A stretch of DNA of 64,000 nt. Origin: Dirofilaria immitis. Its lineage: Eukaryota > Nematoda > Chromadorea > Rhabditida > Onchocercidae. The notes beneath the pieces are model-generated. The model was not told where the DNA came from and ran no database searches. It saw only the letters and a program-made list of their open reading frames with translations. The translations under genes were made by a program, and so were the position numbers. Positions 26,901-38,159 of this stretch are shown piece after piece. The DNA is taken from contig JAKNDB010000098.1 of assembly GCA_024305405.1 (NCBI GenBank), forward strand, positions 2,135,501 to 2,199,500, given 5' to 3'. Positions within the stretch are counted from its first letter, which is position 1, and every line of letters starts with the position of its first letter.

Positions 26901-29900
26901 TACCAGCTCCATATCTAAAGGTTTCTTCGATATATTTCCAATTTTACTTCCTGATGCAATGAAAGACTGCTCATCCTCAGTTGAGATTGCAGGACAAAGA
27001 TTGTACAAAACATTATGTGACATATTCTGTATAGAATGATTTTGCTTAAAATCATCGGCTACATCTGAAATAGGCTGTGAATAACATAAGAAATGTCTTC
27101 CAACGATTTAAGAAAAAGAAGCGTGAAAATTGAAATACGTCTGAACTCTATTAATCGCCAGAAATCCAAACACACTAACATTTATAATTCTCAAATCTTT
27201 CTGAAAATAATGCTAAATCGCTTGATACCATAAAAATAAACTATTTTTAATTTATTTCAAGATGCTAAGATACGCATTCTTTTGTTGTTGTAAGCCTATT
27301 CTGTACTGGAAAAAGCCAAAGTCAAATAGATTATTAATGTGTATGCAATTCGGAACCATATAAATAACAAAACAGAACCATCAGATACAATGCACGAATC
27401 GGTCCATTTTTCGGAATCATTTTGTGAACTTTTCGGCATTTCATGGACTGCGCATTCACTATTCACTGACAATTCGTTGTCTGGTCCAAACGGTTTATCT
27501 TTTTTTATGTGCATCATTTTTTCCTCACTATAATATACATTTTAATATGAGAAAAAGATTGAATAATAATAATTAGCATTTCGCTTAACAGCAAAATGTT
27601 ACCAAGCTCGAGTCGTCAGATCATGATTTTCTTTATTTTCGTTATTTACGATTGAGGATGAAGTTTGCTGCTCATCGCCATAAGATTCTTCGGAATTTTC
27701 CATTTCTTTTCAATCTTTTCTACCTTAAAAGAAAAATTCAGCATTTTAATTAATTCCCTTTACGATTTCTCTTCAATTGATCAATACATAATTCATTTCG
27801 ATCATGTCTTTTCACCTTATTTTATAGCAGTTTATTAAAACTTACATTATGCGATTCGCTAGGCACAGTCGATATCGACTCATTTCTAGAACTTTCTGAA
27901 CTGCCAACACTGCTATTTTTAGATGAACGTCGAATGCGGCGGTAGGCACTCCTGATTACTCGTATCTGGAATGAGGAACCACCATCTTTTACGAAACGTA
28001 AAGATTGCAGTAGTGGGCAGAAATGGGCAAGGATGTGTTGAAATCAACAGATTAGAATACCACCACCTGCAAAAAATTTTCGGAGTACGATTGAAGCAGA
28101 AAGGTAGTTAGGACATTTTCTAAACCAGATGAGCAGAATAGAATTTCATGACGAGAATGAAATAAAGGACGGATGATCTAAGCCGGATATTATTCAGATA
28201 AAGTCGACCGCCAGGAAATCATTGATCAAACCTGATGCGGGTCACAATTTAGGATGCTATCCTCTGGAACAGGATATGAAAGTACTGTACTATCTGCTGC
28301 ATTCAGAGCTGGGAGATAAATGTTCTCTCCATCAAGCAGTGACGGATGCGAATAAACAGAAGTCACATCAGCTTCTTGTCCAGCTGCTGACAACAAGAAT
28401 GAGTAACAAAAGAAAAGAGAAAAAGAAGAAATCACAATCAAAACATCATCAGAAGAAAACAAAAAGCCGAAAAAATTATTTAGTGAAAATAAACTAACTA
28501 TCAGATTCCGTGCATGAGGAAGTAGATAATTCTGTAGAACCGCACAACGACTCCAATGCATTTTCAGCAAGTTCTGTATCCTCGAGCATACCTAATGAAC
28601 CACTACGACAACGATACCTTATTAACTGTTTTACTAAAATGAAAGATTATCTATAAGGATATCGTGAATATGTACAAAAACAATTGCTAAGTTAAATTTG
28701 CTCCAAAATCAATTAAGTTATAAATCAAAGTAATAATTTAATTTATGAAATCAAAAATTAGACTTACTTCTTGCAGGTTCTCCAACTATCAAGCCAGAAA
28801 GTATCAGTGGCGTAGGAGTCCAAGTGTTAAGAGAGAAACTATTAATGGGTGCGTCGACAGTCAATCTTGTTAGTCCTTTTATGTAACCTAATACTATAAT
28901 CAAGCTGTTCTGCATCTCTCAAAAAGCCCATTTCTCGTAAAACTTGCTGAAACATTTAAGTACAGAGTGAACAAAAATATCAATGGCATAGAAAACCTAA
29001 AAGAACTGAAGAAAAAGTTTAAAATAAAATAAGAAAAAAATATGAAATTAACAAGAAAAATAGAATGAAGTTTCTTTTTTCGCCTTAAAAGTTGATTTTA
29101 TATTAGTTTACTGCTCACTAACTAACCTTAAAGTAACAGTATTACGCGACAATAAATTCAAATAATTTTCTATTGTATTTTCATTCAACAGTATTCTGAC
29201 CCAAGCCTGAAAACCGCATTTAACTTTACGTATAAATTTACATATATACATGAAATTTATATACTAAAATCTAAATAAAATTACATGTATGCGATGCAAT
29301 TAAAATATGTAACATTCATTAAAAAGTAAAAAACGCAATTTACTAAAATGTAAAAAATGCGACTTACCCGTGATTTTCCTATTTCTGTCTTTATTTGACT
29401 CAGTGCAGTTATCTGATCCAATACTGCTTTATGCGTATATTTACTAACAAATGGCCAAAAATTCTGAAAATATTATTTTCACTAAACAGGTTCCTACAAT
29501 AAAAGATAAAAAAATATTTTCAAGATTTCTGTTAGAAGATTCTCACTGGTTCAGGATATTTTGAGCTTCGTGGTTTCTTCTGGAAGAATGCTGTCTTTAA
29601 GCCATGAATGAATAATGCTTCAATCGTATTACAAAGTACTTGCGTAGATTCCCTAAAAATCAAAGCCACTTGGAGCACACAAAAAGAAAACTGAACGAAA
29701 AATTCTGAAACTCTGAGTGGTCAAATAATAATATCATTGCTTCATCTGAATAAAATTCGAACAATATTGTATTTTAAAGTCAAGAAAAAGAAAAAATTAC
29801 TTAGAAAGTGCATCACCAGATGGATATTCTGATGTTGCCTGTTTAAATACATTTGCGACTTCGTTCATAAGTTTCGTTTTTATTTCATTCTGCTCCATCA

Positions 29901-29901
29901 T
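23938..29901 (-). CDS. RUN-domain plus Rubicon-homology (zf-RING_9/DUF4206) protein, PLEKHM1/Rubicon family
   Basis: Nineteen exons, in order: 29901-29801, 29652-29547, 29463-29368, 29206-29127, 28946-28768, 28617-28499, 28386-28232, 27965-27846, 27723-27603, 27527-27379, 27064-26904, 26765-26649, 26561-26466, 26185-26024, 25943-25795, 25609-25387, 25129-24998, 24526-24356, 24072-23938; about 857 aa after frame repair. RUN domain at residues ~10-190: IEALFIHGLK, NFWPFVSKYT, AWVRILLNENTIENYL, FYEKWAFLRDAEQ, NTWTPTPLILSGL. A polar Ser-rich linker of about 350 residues follows. The C-terminal ~300 residues form the Rubicon-homology region: VIPHEKGLDSQNFRCLTC, YYCNGCFGKG, PWRLIRNWD, INPQLY, DLLTVISGYM, CLLCSQKGFICEICS, VIYPFQIE, CLICFSVYHKRC, RCPKCIRR. 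The Cys/His pairs are the zinc ligands of this domain, which binds Rab7 in the human proteins. HEKGLDSQ and the RUN end resemble PLEKHM1, but no PH domain is visible, as in Rubicon. A likely role is control of late endosome, lysosome or autophagosome traffic. Confidence 0.9.
24859..24924. repeat. 33-bp exact tandem duplication in an intron
   Basis: ATGCCTCAATTTTTCACAAA plus 13 further bases occurs twice, at 24859-24891 and 24892-24924, in the intron between the last three exons of the RUN/RH gene. Confidence 0.95.
27703..27705 (-). other. Apparent 1-base deletion in exon 9 of the RUN/RH gene
   Basis: The upstream exon ends SESHN in phase 0. This exon starts VEKIEKK, but then only the other frame (MENSEESYGDEQQ) stays open and reaches the donor at 27603 in the phase the next exon needs. 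One extra A (plus-strand TTT run) joins them. An alternative is an independent start at ATG 27703-27701 after a trans-spliced acceptor at 27724. Confidence 0.65.
28895..28925 (-). other. Compensating frame breaks in the last RUN-domain exon
   Basis: Read from the acceptor in phase 2 the exon gives KFYEKWAF and then TGA. With one more T in the run at 28921-28925 it continues LRDAEQLD, which matches the RUN motif. Near 28895-28901 the frame must return so that IVLGYIKGLTRLTVD and TPTPLILSGL follow. The donor phase at 28768 also suggests one missing base nearby. Confidence 0.6.
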
Positions 29902-31547
29902 TTCTTCCTTCACGCATAAGTCACATTACATATTATGTCACATCACGAACCAATTATCCGTTTATCCGTCCCTTCGATTGAAATCTGCAAATCTTAATAA
30001 ATTATCATTTCTCCCGAATGATATAGTTAAGTTAATGTTTAAATAGCATAATAGATGGAGAGATTTGAAAAAGAAAAGACGACCTGAATTATTTCCAAAA
30101 AAAAGATAAAATCAAACACCAGCTTTAACTTACCACTCATTAATGAAATCGTTTCTGAAAATGAAAAATCTTGGCCTCAGATCTATGTGTCATAACGCTA
30201 CCGTTAAAGAGTGACACAAACTTTTCAGATCCATCATTGCTGGGCTCTTTTTATCTTAGCCTCAGGCTACCACTGTTGTTTTTGAGTTATTTGTTGGTCT
30301 TAGCTCTTTTTTGTGACAATTAAATTATTATTTCTTTGCTATGTTATTCTATGAAGTTAATTAAATAAATTTGTCCATAAAAATTTTTTTATGAATGCGT
30401 TTGAATGATAAATTTTTATCAATGCAATTTTTCTAATGATTAGAGGTAAATGAAGAGGTGAAAGATCAGCGTTCGCCAATTATTTTTATGTCTCTTCGTT
30501 ACTTTTTTAAATGATATAGATTAATCAGATATCAATGTTTATTTTTAGATTCACTAAAAATTCTCAAAAATTAATTCTCTTCATCGTCATTGCCATTACG
30601 ATGTTAAAAAGTTTCGAAATATAAGCTAAATTATTCTTATGAAAAGTTAAATTTTCAAAATAATTTGCACCGTTCATACAATAACGAAATGTTTATTTTT
30701 ATAAAAATATGAAAATAAAACAAATTTGATAGAATAAATTGAAGATATAGAAATTTTATTAAAATTAATTTAAATTAAGAAAATGTTTTACATACTTTGT
30801 AGTTTTAGATATCATTTATTGATATCTTCTTTTCTATATTGATTTGAGTGTTGTACGACGAATTGGAGAATATTTCGCGATGATTTCCGTGTTGTGGTTA
30901 ATAGTTTTTCTATATAGGTGAATTCAATAGAGATCAATTTTATCAGTACGATTAGCAAATTCGAATTAAACATTCATAGGCTGATGAATGAATTGATCAA
31001 ATGAATGACTATTGGAAAGTTAGCTTTGCATGCCATAGTACTGAATAATTTGTTGTATATAACAGATTTGAACTTGGTTTCAGACCTGGATTTAAAATTT
31101 AATATTTGCTTTGTTGTTATTTATTATTAAGTTGTTCGTTAAGCAAACACTAAGTAGGACTTTATTGTTGTTGCAATGTTTGCGTTATACATATATCTAT
31201 GTTTCTCTTCTTTCATAGAATAGAATGACGTTTTTAATTAATGCTACAGCAAGTAAACAGATAGAACAAAGTGATGTCGCGATTTTTAATCTTTCAGAAT
31301 ACGGCTGTTTTGTTTCATGTGAAGGTTGTGGAAAATGATATTAAGTGAATGAATAGTAAATTAAATTAATGCAATGAACACATATGAAATGTTCTTGTAA
31401 GATTATGAAAAATTAATTTTAAAATTTGTTGCTTGAATTGAATAGTAAAATATTTATAACTAATTTAGCAAATAATTTATAATGCAATGTTAGCGCGATA
31501 TCTATTTAATTCTTCCTTTCAAATCTGATAAGATAATTTTTTCAGCA
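29902..31547. promoter_or_regulatory. Divergent intergenic region (RUN/RH gene and CHMP4)
   Basis: These 1.6 kb between divergently transcribed genes should contain both promoters. A less AT-rich patch lies at about 30165-30310 (near TGGCCTCAGATC and AGCCTCAGGCTACC), close to the 5' end of the RUN/RH gene. No extra coding exon was recognised. The assignment as promoter is by position only. Confidence 0.4.
31530..31547 (+). promoter_or_regulatory. Spliced-leader trans-splice acceptor of CHMP4
   Basis: A strong acceptor, TTTTTTCAG, ends at 31545, two bases before ATG 31548. No donor or upstream coding exon is apparent. This arrangement is typical of nematode SL1 trans-splicing, which would leave a two-base native 5' UTR. 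Confidence 0.65.
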
Positions 31548-32947
31548 ATGAGCGTATTTGGAAAAATATTTGGTAGCAGTAGAAAACAACAAGCGCCAGC
31601 AGCAACCCCGCAGGAATCTATACAAAAATTGCGGGAAACTGAGGAAATGCTAGTGAAGAAGCAAGAATTCTTAGAGAAGAAAATAGAAGCTGTACGTTTT
31701 TCAGCTTTAATTGTTTTCGATAGACTTTGGAAAACTAAGTTCGTTTCTTTTTTCTTTTTCAGAAGTTTGTCTACGAGGCCAGTAAATGCTATTAGGTTTG
31801 AATTAGATTTAGAATCTGGATTCATGGAATCATTTATTCTTTAAGAAGCTAGATTTTCTATTAAGATTAAATCTGTTGAAAGTTTAAGGAAAAATAAGAA
31901 GTGATCTTAACATTAGAAATGTAAGTAGTTCAGGATGCATGACAAAGCATTTGTGCTATGAAATAGGACTGTTTTAGGAAATTGCATCTGCAAGAAAACA
32001 TGGAACGAAAAACAAGCGATTGGCTTTGCATGCATTGAAACGGAAGAAACAATTTGAGAAGCAGTTGCAGCACATTGATGGTGTCTTATCAACAATCGAA
32101 TTCCAACGAGAAGCTTTAGAAAATGCATCAACAAATGCTGAAGTGTTACAAGTAATGGGTTCTGCCGCGAAAGCTCTTAAAACAGCTCATAATGATATGG
32201 ATGTAGATCAGGTAAATGTTTCCATTGTTCTATTATTTCTGTAAATGATTTCATATAAGTAGGAAATTGTGATGCTTATTTTCAGATTCATAATTGACTA
32301 TTTGAGAAATGATGGATCATGTCGCATAAGGTAGTGGAAGAATTTAGGTGGAACGGCCTGGTTATCGATTTCTTTCTTAATTCTTTGCCTCCAATATACA
32401 TATATTTATTGGAATGGAATATTCCAGGAATAGTAAATATGATATATGGAAAAATGAAGTATGTTAAATAGTTGCAGAAAAATAAAATTCGTTAACAGGT
32501 ACATGACTTAATGGAGGATATAGCAGAGCAACAAGAGGTTGCTAATGAAATTGCTGAAGCAATTAGCAATCCAGTTGGTTTTGGCCAAGATGTAGATGAA
32601 GACGAATTACTCAAGGAATTGGAAGAACTGGAGCAAGTTTGTCTTGAATTTCATTCCTTGTTTACATATTTTATCGCACCAGAAACTTTCTGTATTTATA
32701 CTAGCTAAATGAAGTTTCATTTTTGTGATTAATATTTCATGCAACTACGGATAACTTTTGATTGTTAAAATTCCTTACAGGAAGAGCTTGACAAACAACT
32801 ACTAGATGTTGGACCGACACCAGCATCTGTATCAGCTTTGCCTGAGACTCCAACAGCTGAACTTCCAATTTCCGGAAAGAAGACTATTGCCAAAAACAGC
32901 AAGAGGATGATGATTTGGCCGAATTAGAAGCTTGGGCAAACGCGTGA
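31548..32947 (+). CDS. vps-32: ESCRT-III subunit CHMP4 / Snf7 (VPS32)
   Basis: Four exons: 31548-31691, 31978-32211, 32499-32636, 32781-32947 (TGA), about 227 aa after one repaired base, the usual CHMP4 size. It begins MSVFGKIFG, with a basic, hydrophobic N-terminal membrane anchor. The core is KKQEFLEKKIEA, ARKHGTKNKRLALHALKRKK, LSTIEFQREALENA, HDLMEDIAEQQEVANEI, then the acidic DEDELLKELEELEQEELDKQ. The C-terminal amphipathic end DDDLAELEAWANA is the Alix/Bro1-binding (MIM1-like) helix of CHMP4. The protein polymerises on endosomal and other membranes to drive inward budding and scission. All splice phases agree. A short ORF-like stretch at 31762 after another CAG is not needed and would introduce a stop. 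Confidence 0.96.
32892..32896 (+). other. Apparent 1-base deletion in the last CHMP4 exon
   Basis: As written, the frame after GKKTIAK ends quickly at TAG 32925-32927 and loses the Alix-binding helix. With one more A in the run at 32892-32896 it reads KKQQEDDDLAELEAWANA and stops at TGA 32945-32947, exactly the expected CHMP4 ending. Confidence 0.85.
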
Positions 32948-35460
32948 TCAACTGATGATTAATTCTTCCGTTGTTTTATCTTTCAGTTTTTCATTGTAAT
33001 CGTTAACTAAGCCAGCTTTTCCGGTTACTCTAATTATAGTTTCAAATTCACTGTTATTTATGTCGTGAAATCATAAATATATAATTCTGTTTGAAAGATA
33101 AGTTTTTGTAGATATTGATATGTGGTTTAAACTGTTTATAGTTATTTCTTATTCTTCCGGGATATTTTTAGGGGCTACTTTATCAGACACACATTTTCTT
33201 ATGTTTGAAATACACATTATATTCATTATTATTTATCAACTGAATCGATATTAATTCTGAATCATATCCCTTTTCAATGCATTAATACATTACGAACACT
33301 CTTATCTTTATTTACTCTTATAACATCGTTGCCTGAAGTTTGGTTCTTGTTCGTTACCCTGTTGGCGTGATTTTAAACACACGAAACATGTTTATATTTC
33401 AGAGTAAGAAGTATAAGAAAATCATATGCAAAACTTCGAATATTTTATAACTTCTTTTGTTATGGTTTTCTAAAATGCAATCATAATGACATATTCTTCT
33501 TCATGATTTTTTAATTTTTATATTTTTGGTAAAATCAAAATCATTTTCTGAATAACTGTGTACTTTTATGGCATCGTATATAACAGATAAAAATATAATG
33601 AGCTATTCATTTGTTATGACGACGATGAATTAATTACCGCTACTATCTACTGCGCCTAGCATAATTGATATCTTTCATTTAGAAATAGCAAAACCAAATT
33701 CTAGACAAAGTTGTGATTAATTACATTTTTCTTTCGTAATTCAAAATCATTGATTTGGATTTTATGGTAACCAATATTTTAATATTCTTATTTTTTAATC
33801 ATTTCTTCTAAACTTAACATCCATATGGACTGTTTGTGATTTTTTCCGAATAACTGAAACTTATATAAGAATGAATGATTGATGTTCTTTATTGCAAATA
33901 AAAAAAAGTGAAGATTCGATTATGCATGAAGAAATTGTCAAATACTTTTTGTTTTAGAGAAGGTAAGAAATGCAAAGATATGAAAAAAATGAAATGATTG
34001 ACAGGTGAAGTTATGAAATTTAAGAAAATTTAATAAAAAAATTTCCAATAATTTGTATTTTTATTGATTATTGTATGCTATTTTTCATACTCCAACCTTC
34101 ACAATTATGTTATAATTTGTTTATTATTGGTACCAAAAATAGAAAAAAAAAAGGAAATTAGAGGTAGTTGAAAGGTTTTTGTGACATAATGATTCATCTG
34201 TTCATTCTTTTAAAAACAGATCTTTACAAAACATAATTAATTTTCGGGAAAAAAAACAATTGATCTTCAAGAAACCAGTTTCATTTTCAACAAAACTGAA
34301 AATGCTTCCTTATTGTTTGCAAAAATAATCTTTCTTGAAAATTTATTTCAATATTCATATAATCAACTATTATTGTCATTATCAATAAAACATGGAATTA
34401 TAAACAATTTGAACAAATGATATTTTAAATTTCATTTCTAATATTATCTTAAATTAGCTAGCAGAAGTTTTCAAATTTCTAAGTCGTTTTTTTTTTTTTT
34501 GTTGAAAAATATTTAGAAATCATGATAAAAAATGATTTCGTTAAGCGTTGCAAAATATCGATCCAATTTTTGCTAAAATAATACTAATTCAAAATTCATT
34601 TATGCCATCATTATATTCGATATTGATTATAGCATAAAATCGTTATATTACTTCGTCTTTTTTTTCAACTGTCGGAAAATCGTTATATTACTTCGTTTTT
34701 TTTTCAACTGTCGGCAGTAATTTATGAAATTTTTGATTTATAGTAATAAAATTTTCCCCAAAAAGCAGCAACTTCTATTTCGATAATAATAATATTTTGC
34801 GATATTATTATATTAACACTCAACTAATTAATAATTTTTGCATTTAAAAAATTCCTTAGTTTAAATTAGCATTATAAAATTTCATAATTTCAAACCAATT
34901 TTAATTCCAAAGTTATCAGACGATTGTATTTTTGATTCGCCGAATTATCATAGAATTGCATTTCTCATTCACTAATTATGACAAATTTGATATTTTTGAT
35001 TTATCACATTATCACAGAAGCAGTATAATAACCTTGATTTCTTCCTTTCAAGCTATATATTATGCTAATTAGTGAAATAAAGTTAGGTCGATTAAACGAA
35101 CTGAAATTTAAGCAAACAAATTATAAAATCTATGCTTTTTTTTAATTCAAGAAAGTTTTAAGAATCTGATGTAAATTTTCATCCAACTTTAAGTAATACA
35201 AAGAAGATAATACATTACAAATTTAAATTAAAATATGTCTTGTTTTTATCTTCTCAAATTACGTAAATGTTTTAAGATTCTTGGATAAAATTACGATAGT
35301 GAACTTAATCAACGAATTAGACCAAAGTGAATTTAATCGTTGAGTATTTCAATAATTTGTAACTTTTATTATTTGATGAATGAAGTTTTCAGGAGATGGA
35401 TGTTATCTCTTAAATCCGTTATTCATATATTTCTTTTTTTTTTGGAATAAATAAATGAAA
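32948..35460. other. AT-rich intergenic region downstream of CHMP4
   Basis: No credible coding exon. It contains a tandem duplication of about 40 bp at 34636-34714 (AAATCGTTATATTACTTCG then T-run then CAACTGTCGG, twice; the T-run differs in length). AATAAA occurs near 33898, within A-rich sequence. Confidence 0.55.
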
Positions 35461-35469
35461 TAAAGACGC

Positions 35470-36260
35470 CTTGTTGTATTGGTATCATATGAAATAATTA
35501 TAATATTTCGTTTAAGTAATACAAAATTTCGTCATTTTGCAAAAAGAAAGATTCTGAAAACAAAGTTAGTTGCGTTGGTATCATATGAAATAATTATGGT
35601 ATTTCGTTTATGTAAAAAAGTTTCGTTGTTTTGCAAGTGTCGATAATCTTTAACTATAACAAAAATTGAGGATTCTTTCTGTCTTTCAATGCTAGCATCT
35701 GAAATCTGGGTAATCTGGGTAATTAAACTTTTATAATGATAAATTTGATAATACATCAACGAAAAGCAGCAATTACAAGACCAATAATATAAATTCAACA
35801 ATACTGGTGAGACAAGCTTAATGACGATATCATAGCTCAAAGAAGAGACCAAATGATGCCCGATATGCTCATCCAATTGATCTGGTAGAGTACATCTAGC
35901 GGAAAGAATGTTGTTGATTAGGATTCTTCGCGCCATTATGACGTTATGCTGAGGTCGACAGAGTCATCGACGTTATTTGGAAAGCATAAACATGTTAACT
36001 AATGTGATCTACAACAACATCTTGACCTATAATTTTGATATATCATCAATAAATTCTTTTATGAATTTTTATATTTGCTTTTGTCATAAAAATTTTTCGC
36101 GATTTCAATGATAGCAAGAAAGGAAAGATTCTGAAAAACAAAACTGATTGTATTGTTTTCCTATGAAATATTATAGTATTTCGTTTATGTAAAAATAAAG
36201 TTTCGTCATTTTTCTTTTGCAAGAAAAGAAAGAAGATTCTAAAAACAAGAAAAAATTACG
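35470..36260. repeat. Direct repeats of about 95-110 bp flanking an ORF-bearing segment
   Basis: Units containing TCATATGAAATAATTAT, then TATTTCGTTTA(T/A)GTAA, then GTTTCGT..TTTTGCAA and GAAAGATTCTGAAAACAAA occur at about 35473-35565, 35566-35640 and 36110-36260. The intervening part (35640-36090) carries the minus-strand ORF 35936-35532, which resembles the segment at 37.7-38.1 kb. Confidence 0.65.
35532..35936 (-). pseudogene. ORF within a dispersed repeat, unknown product (copy A)
   Basis: 134 codons starting MARRILINNILSARC. I do not recognise a family. The middle part, QLDEHIGHHLVSSLSYDIVI, resembles copy B at 37.8 kb when that copy is read one frame away. The last third is a translation of the flanking direct repeat and is probably not meaningful. 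An in-frame stop lies 30 nt before the ATG. It could be a decayed exon, a repeat remnant, or a small gene with a sequencing indel. Confidence 0.3.
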
Positions 36261-37727
36261 ATGACGTTTTTTTTCTTTTTTCTTGTCAACAGAAGTAAAG
36301 TTTTGCTAATAAATTAGTGAAGTGAAGCAAAGGCAAAATATATTGGCGTACACTTACCTATAAAGACCTAAATGGCGTAATGCATTTTGGATTTTCTATC
36401 TTGTCTATTTCGTTTTACAACTATCCGTAATGAATGTTCTCATCTGCTTGTCTTTTCATTTACATTTTGGAAATTTCTCATTTTTAGTCATATAATAATG
36501 ATAGGCTGATTTTTAAAATAGAAAAATAGTAAGTATTTCGAATTTAAGATTTATCAAATATTTGCATTATCAATAAAATACGTGGACTAAAAAGAACTTT
36601 AGTTCCTCTTTTTTTTTTTTTTTTGTTTAGGAAATATGTAAACGAATTTTTTTGAATAAAAATTTTCCATATAAAATATAATTGTTAGTTGCTTTTGTGT
36701 AATCTAGCAACGAATGATATTCAAATAACAAATATTTGATGAAATGAATCACTCTCGAGAGTTATTTCAATTTTACTAGTAAAATATTTTACGTAGCTTT
36801 CGTATTTTAAATGTGACATGTAAATTTGGACACAAAAGTAAATATTAATTTATAGCATTACAATTTTGATAGCATAATGATAAAATTATTCGTTTGTTTG
36901 GTAGCTTTATATAAAATTGAATAATAGCTGAATAATTAGTTGATGTGCCCAAAAGAAAAAGTTTTGATAAAAAAAAATACGTTCTCGTGAAATCTTTTAT
37001 CAAACGATTATTTTTTTATTAATATATTTATGAATATTATTAATAACACTTATAGTAATTTTAAATTAATTAATTACTTGTTCTATTGATTAATTAAAAT
37101 TTCATGCATCATAAACTTATATATTGTATTTACTACGATTCTTAAAGCTGATAACAAGTTTCATTCTCCAATAAAATTTTCTTCTTATACTAAAAATAGT
37201 AAAATTCAAAAAAATTGAAATGATTCAAATTATAAAATAGAAAAAGGAACTTTTAAAATCCACATAATAATTTCAAACTTTTTGAATTTTATCATTTCTG
37301 ATAGAAGCAGGAAAAAGTGTTAAAAAACAAAGGATGATATTCATTGATATTTTCATTATGAGATTTCCGTGGAAAAATTCTAATCGTCTTATATTTAAAT
37401 GCTCTCAATTGACTTTTGTTTTCTTGGAGATTTCCATAAATATTGCATTCTTTATCTTTTGACCCTTTTATATTTTTTTATTCTTACTTATGTATGCTCA
37501 AATTCATATATTTGAATATTAGATTTTTATTTAATTATGTAACATTGATGGAATAATAAATAATAATTGACTGATAGCTAGTCAATTATATAAGATATAG
37601 AGATATTATTTTTATTTTATGATGAGAAATAATTCAATAGATTTCTAATTCACGTTGTCGCTGAAATCGCGAAGAAGTCCCTTGGTAAAAGAAAATATAA
37701 AGATTCATAGAGTAATTTGCTAGAAAT

Positions 37728-38159
37728 ATGCTAAAATATAGGTCACGAAGTTGTAAATCGTATCAATTATTATGTCTATATGCTCCAGATGAAGGCGATT
37801 ACTCTGGTGACCTCAAAACTGACCTCGAAATGGTGCAGATGATCCTAATCAACAACATCATTTTGTCTAGATGTGATCCCGAGGTCAGTTGGATGCCATA
37901 TCGAGTATTTTTGTGCAGCTTCTTTCCTCGAGTCATGTTATCGCTATTGGAATTGTCATATTGTATCATTAAAAATTGCAGATGCAAATTTGAGGTGCCA
38001 TCATTGAAAGGCAGAAAGAAGTCTCAATTTTTGTCACGGTTAAAGAAAATCAACGACATACGTTTTTCGCTTATTTTACGTTTGCTCGCAAAATTTCTTG
38101 AAGTTTTATTAGAGCATAAAAATTATAAAAGAAAACAGATATCAGCTTATGTTTACTGA
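37728..38159 (+). pseudogene. ORF within a dispersed repeat, unknown product (copy B)
   Basis: 143 codons. Positions 37800-38030 are similar to the reverse complement of 35680-35960: GGCGATTACTCTGGTGACCTC against GTCGATGACTCTGTCGACCTC, then ATCCTAATCAACAACAT shared exactly, and ATTGAAAGGCAGAAAGAA against ATTGAAAGACAGAAAGAA. Shared protein core: MILINNI, LSRC, and QLD..I in the alternate frame. No known domain is recognised. No splice or start context supports an active gene. Confidence 0.3.

Noticed and set aside
27723..29901. Two separate genes (RUN protein and Rubicon-homology protein)
   Set aside because: RUN and RH domains normally occur together in this order, and one missing base in an A run explains the break. 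An operon remains a minor alternative and is listed as a finding.
31762..31800. Possible CHMP4 exon after a CAG acceptor
   Set aside because: It gives a short peptide and a stop; the GAAATTGCATCTGC exon at 31978 restores the conserved CHMP4 sequence.
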